NCBI RefSeq assembly: GCF_005780165.1
Contig: NZ_VAUV01000013.1
Coordinates: 1-64,000 of the forward strand
DNA length: 64,000 nt
From: Phragmitibacter flavus
GTDB taxonomy: Bacteria; Verrucomicrobiota; Verrucomicrobiia; Verrucomicrobiales; Verrucomicrobiaceae
Direction of reading: 5' to 3'
Shown: positions 40,666-49,500 of the stretch, one piece after another
Numbering within the stretch: the stretch's first letter is position 1
Layout of the letters: every line of letters starts with the position of its first letter
Position numbers and translations under genes: made by a program
Notes under the pieces: generated by a model
Database searches by the model: none
What the model was told of the DNA's origin: nothing
Seen by the model: the letters and a program-made list of their open reading frames with translations, nothing else

Positions 40666-43600
40666 TTAAATGAATGGAACCAACACATCCTCAAGCTTTG
40701 CGTAAAGCTCATCGGCAACCCCATTCTCCCTCAGATCCTCTTTCAGCTTGAGCACCGCATCACACTCCGCCATTCTCGATAGCCTTTGAGAATGCTCAAG
40801 CAACCATGTGGTGAACCGACAGGTGGCATCAGGAAATCGTAACGCTAGCTGTCTTTCATTAATCGTTTTAACGATTGGAATCGGTCTATTAGCCCTTAGT
40901 CCATTCAAGACAGGTCCAATTTCGCGCATCACCCACTCCGCCATATGGGGAAACTCGTTATTCATGCAGGCAGGGAGACACATGATTTTTGTCACCTCAT
41001 CATCAATCAACCCAACCGGCAATCCAGTTTTTCTGTCCGCCAAATATTCTGCCAACCACGAAATCCATGCTTCATCAGCCTCCGAAGAAGGACGAAACAA
41101 CAGCCGATTGCACATAGTTTCGGCGGTTAGTATTCGCATCCCATCATTCATCATCCCGACCATGCTTTTGAGCCACTTGGTCTTGTGTTGGACTTCAATG
41201 AAATCAAAAACTAAGTGAACCACGCATCTGGTGACACGGTCATCAAAATCACTTTTCTTTTCTGCTTCACGCTTCAACAATTTCTCAAAATGTGGCAGCA
41301 CACTTGGGATATAATCTTTATGCCACCTGTCGTGCAAAAAGCCGCTCCAGCAACGCTTGGCGGTAACCTCATCGCGCTCCCAATCTAGCAACGGTAGAAT
41401 ATGTTCTAATACCAGCTTGGGTGCGCGATTATAAAGAGTGCTGCAATGCCAGCAAAAAGTAATTTGGGCCAGCGCGCCAGCATCGGATCTCGATTCTGCC
41501 ATGGTGATGATTTGGTCATTGGCCAAATTTTCGTCACTGTCACTTGATAAATATGTAACCCAGAAGAGCCAAAACCGGGCGATATCTCCCGGCGCACGGT
41601 TCAATACAAGAAATAGCCAGTCATGCTTTCTTTCATCATGCCAGTCTCCAGAGAAATCCCTCTCCAACTGCGGCCAAGTTATCACAGCAATATCACCCGC
41701 TTTTTGCAGGAACTGATCCGGCATCCCGCCCTCCTTGCGCTCCACACCTCTCAATAAGAGTCCTGCAATGCCCTTCCAAAATTCAAACGAAGCCATTTGC
41801 ACTTCATCAACCAGATCAAACAACTTCTGCCAATGGCTCGCGTCAGGGGATGACTCTCTCCAACTTGAGAACCAATAGTGCAATACATTGTCAGGAAACC
41901 CATCATCCTGCAAAGCTGCTTTCAGGAACTTAAGATGCCACTCCAAATTTTTCTGACCGGTCAACATGAGCACCTCAGAAACGGTGCGCGCGTTGGAATG
42001 CCGTCGATCACCCTGAGCATTTTGATCTTGTATGATCACCTTCACCCATTCCTCTGCCGTGCATTGCAAAGCTCGTTCTAATGGCTTGGGCGCACGCGGG
42101 CCCGCAATCATTTCCATATCAGTAACCTCTTCGAACCTTGGCCAGCGCTCCTTAATTTTTTTCTTGGCATTTGATATGGAGTGCGTTGGCGCAATTTTAT
42201 CCAGTGAATGCAAGTTCCGCCATAGCCTCCTAGCTCTGTTCTCGTCGTCCAGATTTTGACTTAGGAGCAGCCAATCAACCGCCTGATCACGAACATCATC
42301 TGACATATCGCTCCAAAAAACATCTAATAGATAATAGATGCCATGTTCCGCTCTGAGCACCCCATTGGCAAAGCGTTCCATCATCCAGCGAATTTTGTGG
42401 TCAGCTGTCCATGACTTCAGATGCTCCAACCCATGTAATGCCAAGCGATTCAGAACAAAATGTTCCGAACGGCTCCACGGTTCAATAAGCGCAATGGCCG
42501 AATCAGGCCTCTGACTACCAAGTTCTTCCAGAAGTCTCCGAGCTAGCAGCAGAAGCAAATTGTCATGGTCGAGATGATGCGCTCCAAACCCGAGGTCATC
42601 ACCCAAGTAAACCTCTTCATCTGGATAAGTTCTTGAACTCAGACAACTCGCCTGGCCAAGATGGCAGGTAAGTATGAAACCGATTTCATCACCATATAGA
42701 TTCAGATAATTCCTCAGGATTCTATCCGTCCAGTCATAAAGCCCTGCACCATGCAATTCAGGAGGCACCAGTTTGAAAATTGCTTTTGGAGCATTCGAAT
42801 CTTCCCAAGAAAACCTGAATTCCTCACGCAATTCAAGCCTCGGTCGTGTAAGCCTCCGAAATATCTCCAGCGCTAGCACTCGATGCTGTGGAATTTGACA
42901 CCGATCCAACATTTGGCCCCAATTCTCAGTAGTAAGAACACCATCAGCTTGCTGCAACAGCAGCCAGCCACCTTTATCAAAAACTTCATCCGGCACTTTT
43001 TCGGGCGGGCCGTAGGCTATGCTTACAAACAACTGCCAGACCAGTTTGCTATGAAGCTTTCCACCGTGCCTTTGGCATACACTCAGCGCCTCTTGATGAT
43101 TCCGCTTGAACTGTCCTGCATACCATTTTGCCAATTCAATCAGAGTCGGATGCGCCGCTCTGTCCGATTCACCATCCAATTCAAACAGCGGCTTTAATGT
43201 CCCCTGTCCATTGAGCCAGTCCATCCACTCCACAGATTCGGCCCCCTTCAGAAATTGCTCAGCTAGAAAAGGTTCTCCAAATACCTCAAGGACTTCTGTG
43301 GCGTTGTCTGGATCAGCTACAGAAAGTGGATCTCTGGCAAACTCTCTTAAACGCAGGACGCGCTCGGAGTTTGAGCGACGATAGTGTGATGCCCAAAGGT
43401 GGATTGACGTATCGAGCGAATGATGCGGGTTGAATTTTCGACCTTTGCCTTTCTCCTTGGGATCAACAGTATATAAAATTGGTTGTATCCCTAGATATTT
43501 CCATCGCTCGCGGCTTCCCAGATCATCCGTGACTATGGCGTATCGCTCAGGCACGAACCCATTTTCATCGTCATTTTTATCATTGCTGATCTTGGCCATG

Positions 43601-44241
43601 CCCCTGGCAAGATGATGCATGATCGGGTCCTCGTGACTGTAGCCCACAAAGAGCACGGTATAGTTTTGAAACAGCGAGATGAGAAACCGACGTGCCCATC
43701 CATCGGTGACATAGGCTTTGCCGAAATCCATGTCCGTCAAAACTAGCCCTTGCTGAGGACGAGTCAGCTTACCATGAAGATAAGCAATGCCTCCAAAGTC
43801 GTTTCCAAGCGGCAGCGCCGGCGCGTAGAATTCTTCCGGCGCAATGCCTTTAAAGACATTTCTTGCTGCCGTTGAAAAATGCCCATCGAAATTCGTAGTG
43901 ACCAGCCGAACTGATTCAGAATCAACAAAGATCCTCAATAGGTCCTCATGAAGCTGCCGGTGGGGTGCGGTCCCGCCAAGGAATTCTCCGGCCCTTGCAT
44001 GCACGTCGACTCCCGACTCTTTTAGCCTGCCCAAATATTGATCAAAAGGTTCACGACTTTTCTGTTTAAAATGCCCGCCTCCAATCTTTTTTACCAATCC
44101 TCGAAAATCCGGCAGGCAACTTGGCCATGGCTTGGAAACTCCAGCACCTGCAAAAACTACCAATTTGCCAGCATTCTGCGCATCCAGTAGTCCGCCAGGA
44201 AACTGTATGCCGCCATAGGTGCATGAGGTGCGTCGATTCAT
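40666..44241 (-). CDS. SIR2-DUF4020 protein, likely antiphage effector
   Basis: This 1191-residue protein is read from the ATG at 44241, just before the first family sequence (LLDAQNAGKLVVFAGAGVS). The ORF runs open to 44751, but the extra 170 residues overlap the plus-strand antitoxin gene and look unlike protein. The SIR2 domain has FAGAGVS (residues 30-36), TTNFD with the expected NAD-site Asn117 and YLHGK with His156, then VGYSHEDPIMHHL. The long C-terminal part (about 330-1191) is helical and DUF4020-like. Such sirtuin-type proteins destroy NAD on phage infection. The DNA has a lower GC content (sampled lines 45-55%) than nearby genes, which suggests transfer. ATGs at 44301 and 44310 are other possible starts. 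Confidence 0.8.
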   Translation of the reverse strand: MNRRTSCTYGGIQFPGGLLDAQNAGKLVVFAGAGVSKPWPSCLPDFRGLVKKIGGGHFKQKSREPFDQYLGRLKESGVDVHARAGEFLGGTAPHRQLHEDLLRIFVDSESVRLVTTNFDGHFSTAARNVFKGIAPEEFYAPALPLGNDFGGIAYLHGKLTRPQQGLVLTDMDFGKAYVTDGWARRFLISLFQNYTVLFVGYSHEDPIMHHLARGMAKISNDKNDDENGFVPERYAIVTDDLGSRERWKYLGIQPILYTVDPKEKGKGRKFNPHHSLDTSIHLWASHYRRSNSERVLRLREFARDPLSVADPDNATEVLEVFGEPFLAEQFLKGAESVEWMDWLNGQGTLKPLFELDGESDRAAHPTLIELAKWYAGQFKRNHQEALSVCQRHGGKLHSKLVWQLFVSIAYGPPEKVPDEVFDKGGWLLLQQADGVLTTENWGQMLDRCQIPQHRVLALEIFRRLTRPRLELREEFRFSWEDSNAPKAIFKLVPPELHGAGLYDWTDRILRNYLNLYGDEIGFILTCHLGQASCLSSRTYPDEEVYLGDDLGFGAHHLDHDNLLLLLARRLLEELGSQRPDSAIALIEPWSRSEHFVLNRLALHGLEHLKSWTADHKIRWMMERFANGVLRAEHGIYYLLDVFWSDMSDDVRDQAVDWLLLSQNLDDENRARRLWRNLHSLDKIAPTHSISNAKKKIKERWPRFEEVTDMEMIAGPRAPKPLERALQCTAEEWVKVIIQDQNAQGDRRHSNARTVSEVLMLTGQKNLEWHLKFLKAALQDDGFPDNVLHYWFSSWRESSPDASHWQKLFDLVDEVQMASFEFWKGIAGLLLRGVERKEGGMPDQFLQKAGDIAVITWPQLERDFSGDWHDERKHDWLFLVLNRAPGDIARFWLFWVTYLSSDSDENLANDQIITMAESRSDAGALAQITFCWHCSTLYNRAPKLVLEHILPLLDWERDEVTAKRCWSGFLHDRWHKDYIPSVLPHFEKLLKREAEKKSDFDDRVTRCVVHLVFDFIEVQHKTKWLKSMVGMMNDGMRILTAETMCNRLLFRPSSEADEAWISWLAEYLADRKTGLPVGLIDDEVTKIMCLPACMNNEFPHMAEWVMREIGPVLNGLRANRPIPIVKTINERQLALRFPDATCRFTTWLLEHSQRLSRMAECDAVLKLKEDLRENGVADELYAKLEDVLVPFI

Positions 44242-44474
44242 TGAATGCCCATCAGCATTACCCAAGCGTCGTATAAATCCACATTCAAATACATTTCCCA
44301 TCACCCCCATGACAGGTTCTGAATATATTTGCATCTCGACCACCCGATCCAAATTGATCATCGACACTACGAGACTCGGCTTTCTACACATTTTTGCAGA
44401 CCTGCAGAACGAAGTCCACAACTCAACCCTCGAAACAAACCCGAACACCGTCCCCATGACTTCGAAACCAATTC

Positions 44475-44505
44475 TTGACAATCTAGCCAGACTAGCTAGA
44501 TTGTC
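44475..44505 (+). promoter_or_regulatory. Operator-promoter of the first toxin-antitoxin pair
   Basis: A perfect 11-bp inverted repeat (GACAATCTAGC at 44477-44487, GCTAGATTGTC at 44495-44505, 7-base spacer) lies four bases before the antitoxin ATG. A consensus -35 box TTGACA (44475-44480) overlaps its left arm and, 16 bases on, TAGATT (44497-44502) can be the -10 box. This fits autorepression by the antitoxin. Transcription would begin about at the ATG, so the message could be leaderless. Confidence 0.7.
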
Positions 44506-44508
44506 ATC

Positions 44509-44748
44509 ATGGTCTGGCAACTCCAAAAGGCGAAAAACCAACTCAGTGAACTGGTCGACCTCGCCTTGAGCGAAGGCCCGCAAACGATCACCCGTCATGG
44601 TCGACCCACCGTGGTTGTCATCGCAGCAGACGAATACAACCGTCAGACCAAAAAAGAAAAACTCTCCAGCATTCTTCGCGATTGCCCGGCCAAGGGATGG
44701 AACCTTACCCGCGACAAGGATACAGGCCGCACCATCCACCTCGACTGA
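44509..44748 (+). CDS. Phd/YefM-type antitoxin
   Basis: A 79-residue protein with the Phd/YefM pattern: WQLQKAKNQLSELVDLALSEGPQTITRHGRPTVVVIAADEY, an N-terminal dimer and DNA-binding part, and a flexible tail that masks the toxin. It is followed after one base by a PIN toxin, and an inverted repeat operator lies before it. Antitoxins of this type repress their own operon together with the toxin. It is divergent from the SIR2 gene and lies opposite the open extension of that reading frame. Confidence 0.9.
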   Translation: MVWQLQKAKNQLSELVDLALSEGPQTITRHGRPTVVVIAADEYNRQTKKEKLSSILRDCPAKGWNLTRDKDTGRTIHLD

Positions 44749-44749
44749 C

Positions 44750-45163
44750 ATGGGCTATCTGCTCGACACCGATGTTCTGAGCGAATCATCGAAAGCAATC
44801 CCGAATGAAAAGGTCATGTCCTGGCTGGACGCCCATGATCACGAAATCTACCTGTCCACCATCTCCTATGGAGAACTCGTCAAAGGCATCGAGCTTCTAG
44901 CCCCTGGAAAACGCCGTAAACAAATCGCCGCTTGGTTTGACCGCCTGAATCACTGGGCCGCTGACAGACTGCTCCCACCGAGCACCGAAGTCATGCGCAC
45001 TTGGGGCCAGCTCTGCGCCAAATATGAACGCAAAGGACGACGCCTCCCCGTCCTCGACAGCCTCATTGCTGCGACCGCCATCACTCACGGACACCGCCTG
45101 GTCACCAGAAACACCAGTGATCACCCAACTGAGATTACCTTGATCAATCCTTGGGAAATGTGA
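44750..45163 (+). CDS. PIN-domain toxin (VapC-like) of the first pair
   Basis: The ATG at 44750 (MGYLLDTDVLSESSK), one base after the antitoxin stop, is the start; the longer ORF from 44597 is an artefact. The 137-residue PIN protein has the acidic residues Asp6 (LLDTDV), Glu in SYGELVKG and Asp in VLDSLIAATA. PIN toxins cleave RNA, for VapC types usually tRNA or rRNA, and are kept silent by the antitoxin encoded just upstream. Confidence 0.9.
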   Translation: MGYLLDTDVLSESSKAIPNEKVMSWLDAHDHEIYLSTISYGELVKGIELLAPGKRRKQIAAWFDRLNHWAADRLLPPSTEVMRTWGQLCAKYERKGRRLPVLDSLIAATAITHGHRLVTRNTSDHPTEITLINPWEM

Positions 45164-45242
45164 GTGGTGCCATCGGATCAGCGAATTGACTTTCTCGTGC
45201 AACCGTGCAATCGTGCTGCACGAACCTCGTCAGTTTACCGCC

Positions 45243-45515
45243 ATGAACGTTACCCTCAAACTCCCCGACGACCTCGTCCGCGAAGCCCGGCACCTGGCGG
45301 TCAACCAATCCCAATCCCTCTCTGCTTGGATGGCTAACCTTGTTCGCCGAGAACTCGCCACAAAGTCCGCCACCGAAATCGAAAAGCCAAAAACCTGGAT
45401 CGAAGCCCTGACCCTTCCCGACATGCCCGCTTCGTTCTACGAGAAGGATTTCCCCCTGCCAGATCGAAAAGCCACAAAACACCGTGAGTTCACCTTCGAG
45501 CCTGACGAGGACTGA
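45243..45515 (+). CDS. Ribbon-helix-helix antitoxin (VapB-like) of the second pair
   Basis: The ATG at 45243 begins MNVTLKLPDDLVREARHLA, a typical ribbon-helix-helix start, and gives 90 residues. The tail (KTWIEALTLPDMPASFYEKDFPLP) would wrap the toxin. Its TGA overlaps the ATG of the toxin by one base (TGATG). The gap of 79 bases after the first pair lets it have its own promoter. Confidence 0.85.
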   Translation: MNVTLKLPDDLVREARHLAVNQSQSLSAWMANLVRRELATKSATEIEKPKTWIEALTLPDMPASFYEKDFPLPDRKATKHREFTFEPDED

Positions 45516-45937
45516 TGCCGTTCCTCCTCGACACCGTGACGATATCAGCTTTCCGTCGTCCTGCGAAGGCCGGTCCCCAGCTGGTTCAATGGCAGCAATC
45601 GCAGCAGGGTCAGATTGGCTACTTGAGCGTTGTGACCCTAAATGAGCTCCGCTTTGGGATGAAAAAAGTGCAGTCCCGTGATCCCGTTTTTGCGTCAAAC
45701 CTCGCCACTTGGTATGACCAAATCATCGCCCTGCCTGACCATTTCCGTATCCTCAACGTGGACCGCGCCATTGCCGAGCAAGCAGCCGACTTCCGCGCAG
45801 AGCACGGAACTTCCTTCGAAGACTCCCTCATCGCCGCCACCGCCAAGATCCACGGCCTCACCCTTGCCACCCGCAACACCGCCGACTTCAAACCCACCGG
45901 CATCTCCCTCGTCAACCCCTGGGAATTCTCTCCCTAA
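45515..45937 (+). CDS. PIN-domain toxin (VapC-like) of the second pair
   Basis: A 140-residue PIN protein with Asp6 (FLLDTVTIS), Glu in TLNELRFGMKK and Asp in SFEDSLIAATAKIHG, followed by LATRNTADF. This is a typical VapC fold that cleaves RNA. It resembles the toxin at 44750 in layout but the sequences differ clearly, so the pairs were probably gained separately or have long diverged. Confidence 0.9.
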   Translation: MPFLLDTVTISAFRRPAKAGPQLVQWQQSQQGQIGYLSVVTLNELRFGMKKVQSRDPVFASNLATWYDQIIALPDHFRILNVDRAIAEQAADFRAEHGTSFEDSLIAATAKIHGLTLATRNTADFKPTGISLVNPWEFSP

Positions 45938-45961
45938 AACCTTCTATCATTTACTCCTCAC

Positions 45962-46825
45962 ATGACCAAGCACCTCCTCTCCCTCCTCGCGACGGTTCCT
46001 CTCTTCATCCAACCCCTCCTCGCCGAACCACCCGCCGCCCTCCCGCTCTGGCCTAACGGCGCCCTTGGCTCCGAATCCCGCCGCACCGAACCCGAGAAAC
46101 TCGAAGGCAGCAACGTCACCAACGTTCACAACCCCTCCATTACGCCCTATCTCCCGACTCCCGAAACCAACACTGGCGTCGCCGTCATCATCGCCCCCGG
46201 CGGCGGCCATTCCAAACTCTGCCTCGGTCACGAAGGTTATGCCCTCGCCGAATGGTTCCGCGATCAAGGCATCGCCGCCTTTGTCCTCAAATACCGCCTC
46301 GCCCGCGACAAAGACTCCAACGGCGCTTACACCATCCAGGACCATGCCATGGCCGACACCCGCCGCGCTTTGCGCATCATCCGCAGCCGCGCCACCGAAT
46401 GGAACATTAAACCCGACCACATCGGCATCCTCGGCTTCTCCGCCGGTGGCGAACTCGCCGCCTTCTCCGCCATGAAATCCGATTCCGGCAACTTAGACAA
46501 CACCGATCCCATCGAACGCACCAGTTCCCGCCCTGACTTCCAAGCCCTCATCTATCCCGGCACTTCTCATCTCTTCACCGTCGAGAAAGGCATGCCTCCA
46601 TTGTTCATTGCCTGCGGTTACAGCGACCGGCCCGACATCGCCAAAGGCATGGCCTCCCTCTACCTCAAATACAAGGAAGCCGACGTCAAAGCCGAGCTGC
46701 ACATCTACTCCAACGCCGGTCACGGTTTCGGCTACAAACCCGGCACCAAAACCGCCGCCGGTGCCTGGCCCTACCGGTTCCGCGAATGGCTCACCGACAG
46801 CGGGTTTATCCCGTCCAAATCCTGA
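45962..46825 (+). CDS. Exported alpha/beta hydrolase (acetyl esterase-like)
   Basis: A 287-residue protein with a signal peptide (MTKHLLSLLATVPLFIQPLLA). It shows the oxyanion region IIAPGGGHSKL, ILGFSAGGELAAF with the nucleophile Ser, and a C-terminal HIYSNAGHGFGY with the catalytic His. These features fit the bifunctional feruloyl/acetyl-xylan esterase-like group of carbohydrate esterases. It likely deacetylates polysaccharides outside the cytoplasm. It is followed by another esterase 23 bases downstream, so the two may be co-transcribed. Confidence 0.85.
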   Translation: MTKHLLSLLATVPLFIQPLLAEPPAALPLWPNGALGSESRRTEPEKLEGSNVTNVHNPSITPYLPTPETNTGVAVIIAPGGGHSKLCLGHEGYALAEWFRDQGIAAFVLKYRLARDKDSNGAYTIQDHAMADTRRALRIIRSRATEWNIKPDHIGILGFSAGGELAAFSAMKSDSGNLDNTDPIERTSSRPDFQALIYPGTSHLFTVEKGMPPLFIACGYSDRPDIAKGMASLYLKYKEADVKAELHIYSNAGHGFGYKPGTKTAAGAWPYRFREWLTDSGFIPSKS

Positions 46826-46848
46826 GAACCGCGAAGTTCGTTCAACCA

Positions 46849-47733
46849 ATGATCCATCGCGCCATCTTCTCTTTTATCTTGTTGGTAAGTTTATCCACCC
46901 AGGCTCAATCAGTCGAACCACAAGTTCAAATCGTCCCTCCATCAGACTACCAATCCCGCGATGCCGAAGTAGAAGCCTTGCATCAACGTCTGGAAAAGGA
47001 AAACCCCCGTCGCTTTCAAGCCCGCACCTTTGAACATGCCGGCCGGGAAGTGCGCTATCGTTGGTTCACTCCGAAGTCAGCCGACGGACGATTGCCACTT
47101 ATCATCACCCTACACGGCAGCTCCGGCAAAGGCAGCGACAACCTCACCCAACTCACTGGCGGCAACGCCACCCTCAGCGCAGGCGTCTGGGCGAGCCCCG
47201 AATCCCAAGCAAAACACCCCTGTTTCGTCCTCGCCCCCCAATGCCCACCGGGCGAAATGTGGACTCACACCGCTTCCTGGACTTCGCCCGACCATCCCCT
47301 CGCACCCCAACCCGCCCCTGCCCTCGCCGATGTGATGGCCTTGCTCGATGAACTCCTCAAAACCCACCCCATCGACCCCACCCGCATCTACCTCGCCGGT
47401 GCATCCATGGGCGGTTACGGCACCTGGGACTGGATCGTGCGCGAACCCCAACGCTTCGCCGCCGCCATCCCCGTCTGCGGCGGCATGCCCGAAGGTCAGG
47501 CTGCCCAACTCAAGCGCCTTCCCCTGTGGATCTTCCACGGCGAAAACGACAACATCGTGCCCGTTGCCGAATCCCGACGCGCCTTTGCCGAAATCACCGC
47601 CGCCGGAGGGCACCCCCGTTACACCGAGTTCGCCAAAGGGGCCCATCGAATCTCCGTCTATGTTTGGAGCGATCCAAAGATTGCCGAATGGCTCTTTGCC
47701 CAAAAACGAAAACCATCCAATTTCAAAAATTGA
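46849..47733 (+). CDS. Exported esterase/peptidase of the PHB-depolymerase-like type
   Basis: The ATG at 46849 starts a signal peptide (MIHRAIFSFILLVSLSTQAQS). The 294-residue protein has the alpha/beta-hydrolase fold with LIITLHGSSGKGSDN, the elbow AGASMGGYGTWDW with the nucleophile Ser, WIFHGENDNIVP and an end with AHRISVYVW. This matches predicted peptidases and feruloyl/PHB-type esterases. The substrate is not known. It follows the preceding esterase closely. Confidence 0.84.
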   Translation: MIHRAIFSFILLVSLSTQAQSVEPQVQIVPPSDYQSRDAEVEALHQRLEKENPRRFQARTFEHAGREVRYRWFTPKSADGRLPLIITLHGSSGKGSDNLTQLTGGNATLSAGVWASPESQAKHPCFVLAPQCPPGEMWTHTASWTSPDHPLAPQPAPALADVMALLDELLKTHPIDPTRIYLAGASMGGYGTWDWIVREPQRFAAAIPVCGGMPEGQAAQLKRLPLWIFHGENDNIVPVAESRRAFAEITAAGGHPRYTEFAKGAHRISVYVWSDPKIAEWLFAQKRKPSNFKN

Positions 47734-47775
47734 TATCCCTGTTCTTTGTCCCGTCTCCGGCTAAACTCCCGTTCC

Positions 47776-48147
47776 ATGACCCAGCAATCGCGCCAAGCCA
47801 TCATCCAATTGCTTTTTCTTGCCCTCTACCGGGACAACCACGTCTCCCTCGCGGAAGACCGCGTCTTCAACGACGCCCTTGAATCCCTGGATTGGGAATC
47901 CGCCTCGTCACGCGAGAGCTTCATTTTCACCTCCTTCGACATCGCGCGCGAAGCAGCCATCGATCCCGAAAAAGCCGAAGCCCTTTTCCATCAACTCACC
48001 TCCACCATCAACGAGCAAGGCGGTTCCACCGAAGCGTTTACCTGGCTTTCCAAAGTTCTTTCCGTCGATGGACTTACCAGCTCGGAAGAGCGCTTCTTGA
48101 ACCGCATTCAATCCGCACTTTTCCCGGAGTCGTCCGACATCAATTAG
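47776..48147 (+). CDS. TerB-like small protein, hypothetical
   Basis: The ATG at 47776 gives 123 residues, all helical. The pattern AIIQLLFLALYRDNHVSLAEDRVFNDALESLDW, then VLSVDGLTSSEERFLNRI, resembles TerB/tellurite-resistance-like helical bundles, which have acidic residues at the start of two repeats. The relation is weak and no function can be claimed. Its stop overlaps the stop of the convergent gene by four bases. Confidence 0.6.
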   Translation: MTQQSRQAIIQLLFLALYRDNHVSLAEDRVFNDALESLDWESASSRESFIFTSFDIAREAAIDPEKAEALFHQLTSTINEQGGSTEAFTWLSKVLSVDGLTSSEERFLNRIQSALFPESSDIN

Positions 48148-49361
48148 TCGGCGCTACAACTCGCCAGCATCACCGCTCGATCAGGTGTCCCATGCGTTTC
48201 CAGATGATTGTGCGCAAAGTTACCCCCGGTGTAAAACAAGTGCCATAAACCATCCCGCTTCACCATCGCATGAGGCGCATGGAGGATGTAACTCGCCACC
48301 GTCACCTTGGCCTCATCCCGACTGATCAACGGCTTCCTCAAAGGCCTTTCCCAATGAATCCCATCCGTCGAAAAACACGGTTCAATATCGATCGTCTGGG
48401 CACCCAACCGGTAATGGCCCAAGAGACCAATCCTTCCCTGTTCCGTGTGCGTCACGGATAAATAATAAAACTGCAAATCATGCGGATCGCGCTCATCGGG
48501 AACCAGCACCCGTCGGCGATCGCCCCACCTCAAACCATCCTCGCTCACATAGCGGTCAATCACCCTCACCATACCAGCAATGTTATCATTCGCGGCATAA
48601 CGTGGATCATCCTTGCCCACCTGAATCAGCCCCACCGTAAACATCTCAAAGCTACCGTCCGGCAATTGATAAACATTCGTCGCGTCATTGGTGATCAATC
48701 TTGACGGAGCCAAATCCTCCCCATCCGCCGGAGCCGCCTTCCTTTTGGCAAACCGTTTCAGCCCCAACTCCAGCGCCACCTTGCCATCCACCGCCCGATC
48801 CGCCGGATGATAGATGCAAGGTTGCAACGCGTTCACCACCTTGAACGCCCGCCCGTCATCACTGTCTGCCGCCAAGTAACGCACAATGCCCTCCCCATGC
48901 GCCCAAAAATAAATCCTCGTGCGCCCGTCCTTTAGTCGCAACGTCACCCCCTGCACCGGATGCCATCCCTCAGGCAAACCTCCGATCGCCAAAGCCGCCT
49001 TTTCATCCGGCTCTCCCGGAGTGCATACCGCCAGCGTGCGCTTCCATTCGCCTCCCACCTTGCCTTCGTGAAACCCCATCTGTTTGAACTTTGATTTCGG
49101 CACTGAAACGCTGGTCCATATTCTCCATCGATCCCCCTCAATCGCCTCCACCGTGCTGGTAAAATTCTGCACCCAACCGCCCGCAGGCTCGCCCTCATGC
49201 CGAAACAACTCCCCATGCTTTTTCCACTTCGCGTCCCATAACCATTGCGGAGCCGATCCTTTGGCCATTCCTGATCCCGCCCCAACGAAAAATCCCAGAC
49301 CCATCATCCCGCATCGTCCCAAAAATTCACGCCTGTATTCCCCTGTGGTGGATCCGCTCAT
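48144..49361 (-). CDS. Exported sialidase-like/BNR glycosyl hydrolase with Tat-like signal
   Basis: The start is the ATG at 49361 (MSGSTTGEYRREFLGRCGMMG), supported by GAGG six bases upstream; the longer ORF to 49412 is not needed. The 405-residue protein begins with a twin-arginine-like signal (YRREFLGRCG) and has a beta-propeller body of the BNR/sialidase-like type (ISEDG-like segments such as VSEDGLRWGDRRRV, STDGIHWERP). Many Verrucomicrobia use such enzymes on sulphated or uronic-acid glycans. The substrate is unknown. It is convergent with the TerB-like gene. Confidence 0.75.
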   Translation of the reverse strand: MSGSTTGEYRREFLGRCGMMGLGFFVGAGSGMAKGSAPQWLWDAKWKKHGELFRHEGEPAGGWVQNFTSTVEAIEGDRWRIWTSVSVPKSKFKQMGFHEGKVGGEWKRTLAVCTPGEPDEKAALAIGGLPEGWHPVQGVTLRLKDGRTRIYFWAHGEGIVRYLAADSDDGRAFKVVNALQPCIYHPADRAVDGKVALELGLKRFAKRKAAPADGEDLAPSRLITNDATNVYQLPDGSFEMFTVGLIQVGKDDPRYAANDNIAGMVRVIDRYVSEDGLRWGDRRRVLVPDERDPHDLQFYYLSVTHTEQGRIGLLGHYRLGAQTIDIEPCFSTDGIHWERPLRKPLISRDEAKVTVASYILHAPHAMVKRDGLWHLFYTGGNFAHNHLETHGTPDRAVMLASCSAD

Positions 49362-49500
49362 GAGATACCTCAACGTCCTCAAGCCACAAAACTTTCGACC
49401 ACACGCGGTCATCCACTTGGCCGCCCAATTGCTAAAGCTTCACCTATCCGCCATTGCCAACCACTTTGCCGCAACGTATTTACTGAAGTAACTCACGAAC

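Noticed and set aside
44597-44749. Longer start for the first PIN toxin
   Set aside because: It overlaps the antitoxin gene in another frame; the PIN fold begins at MGYLLDTDV directly after the antitoxin stop.
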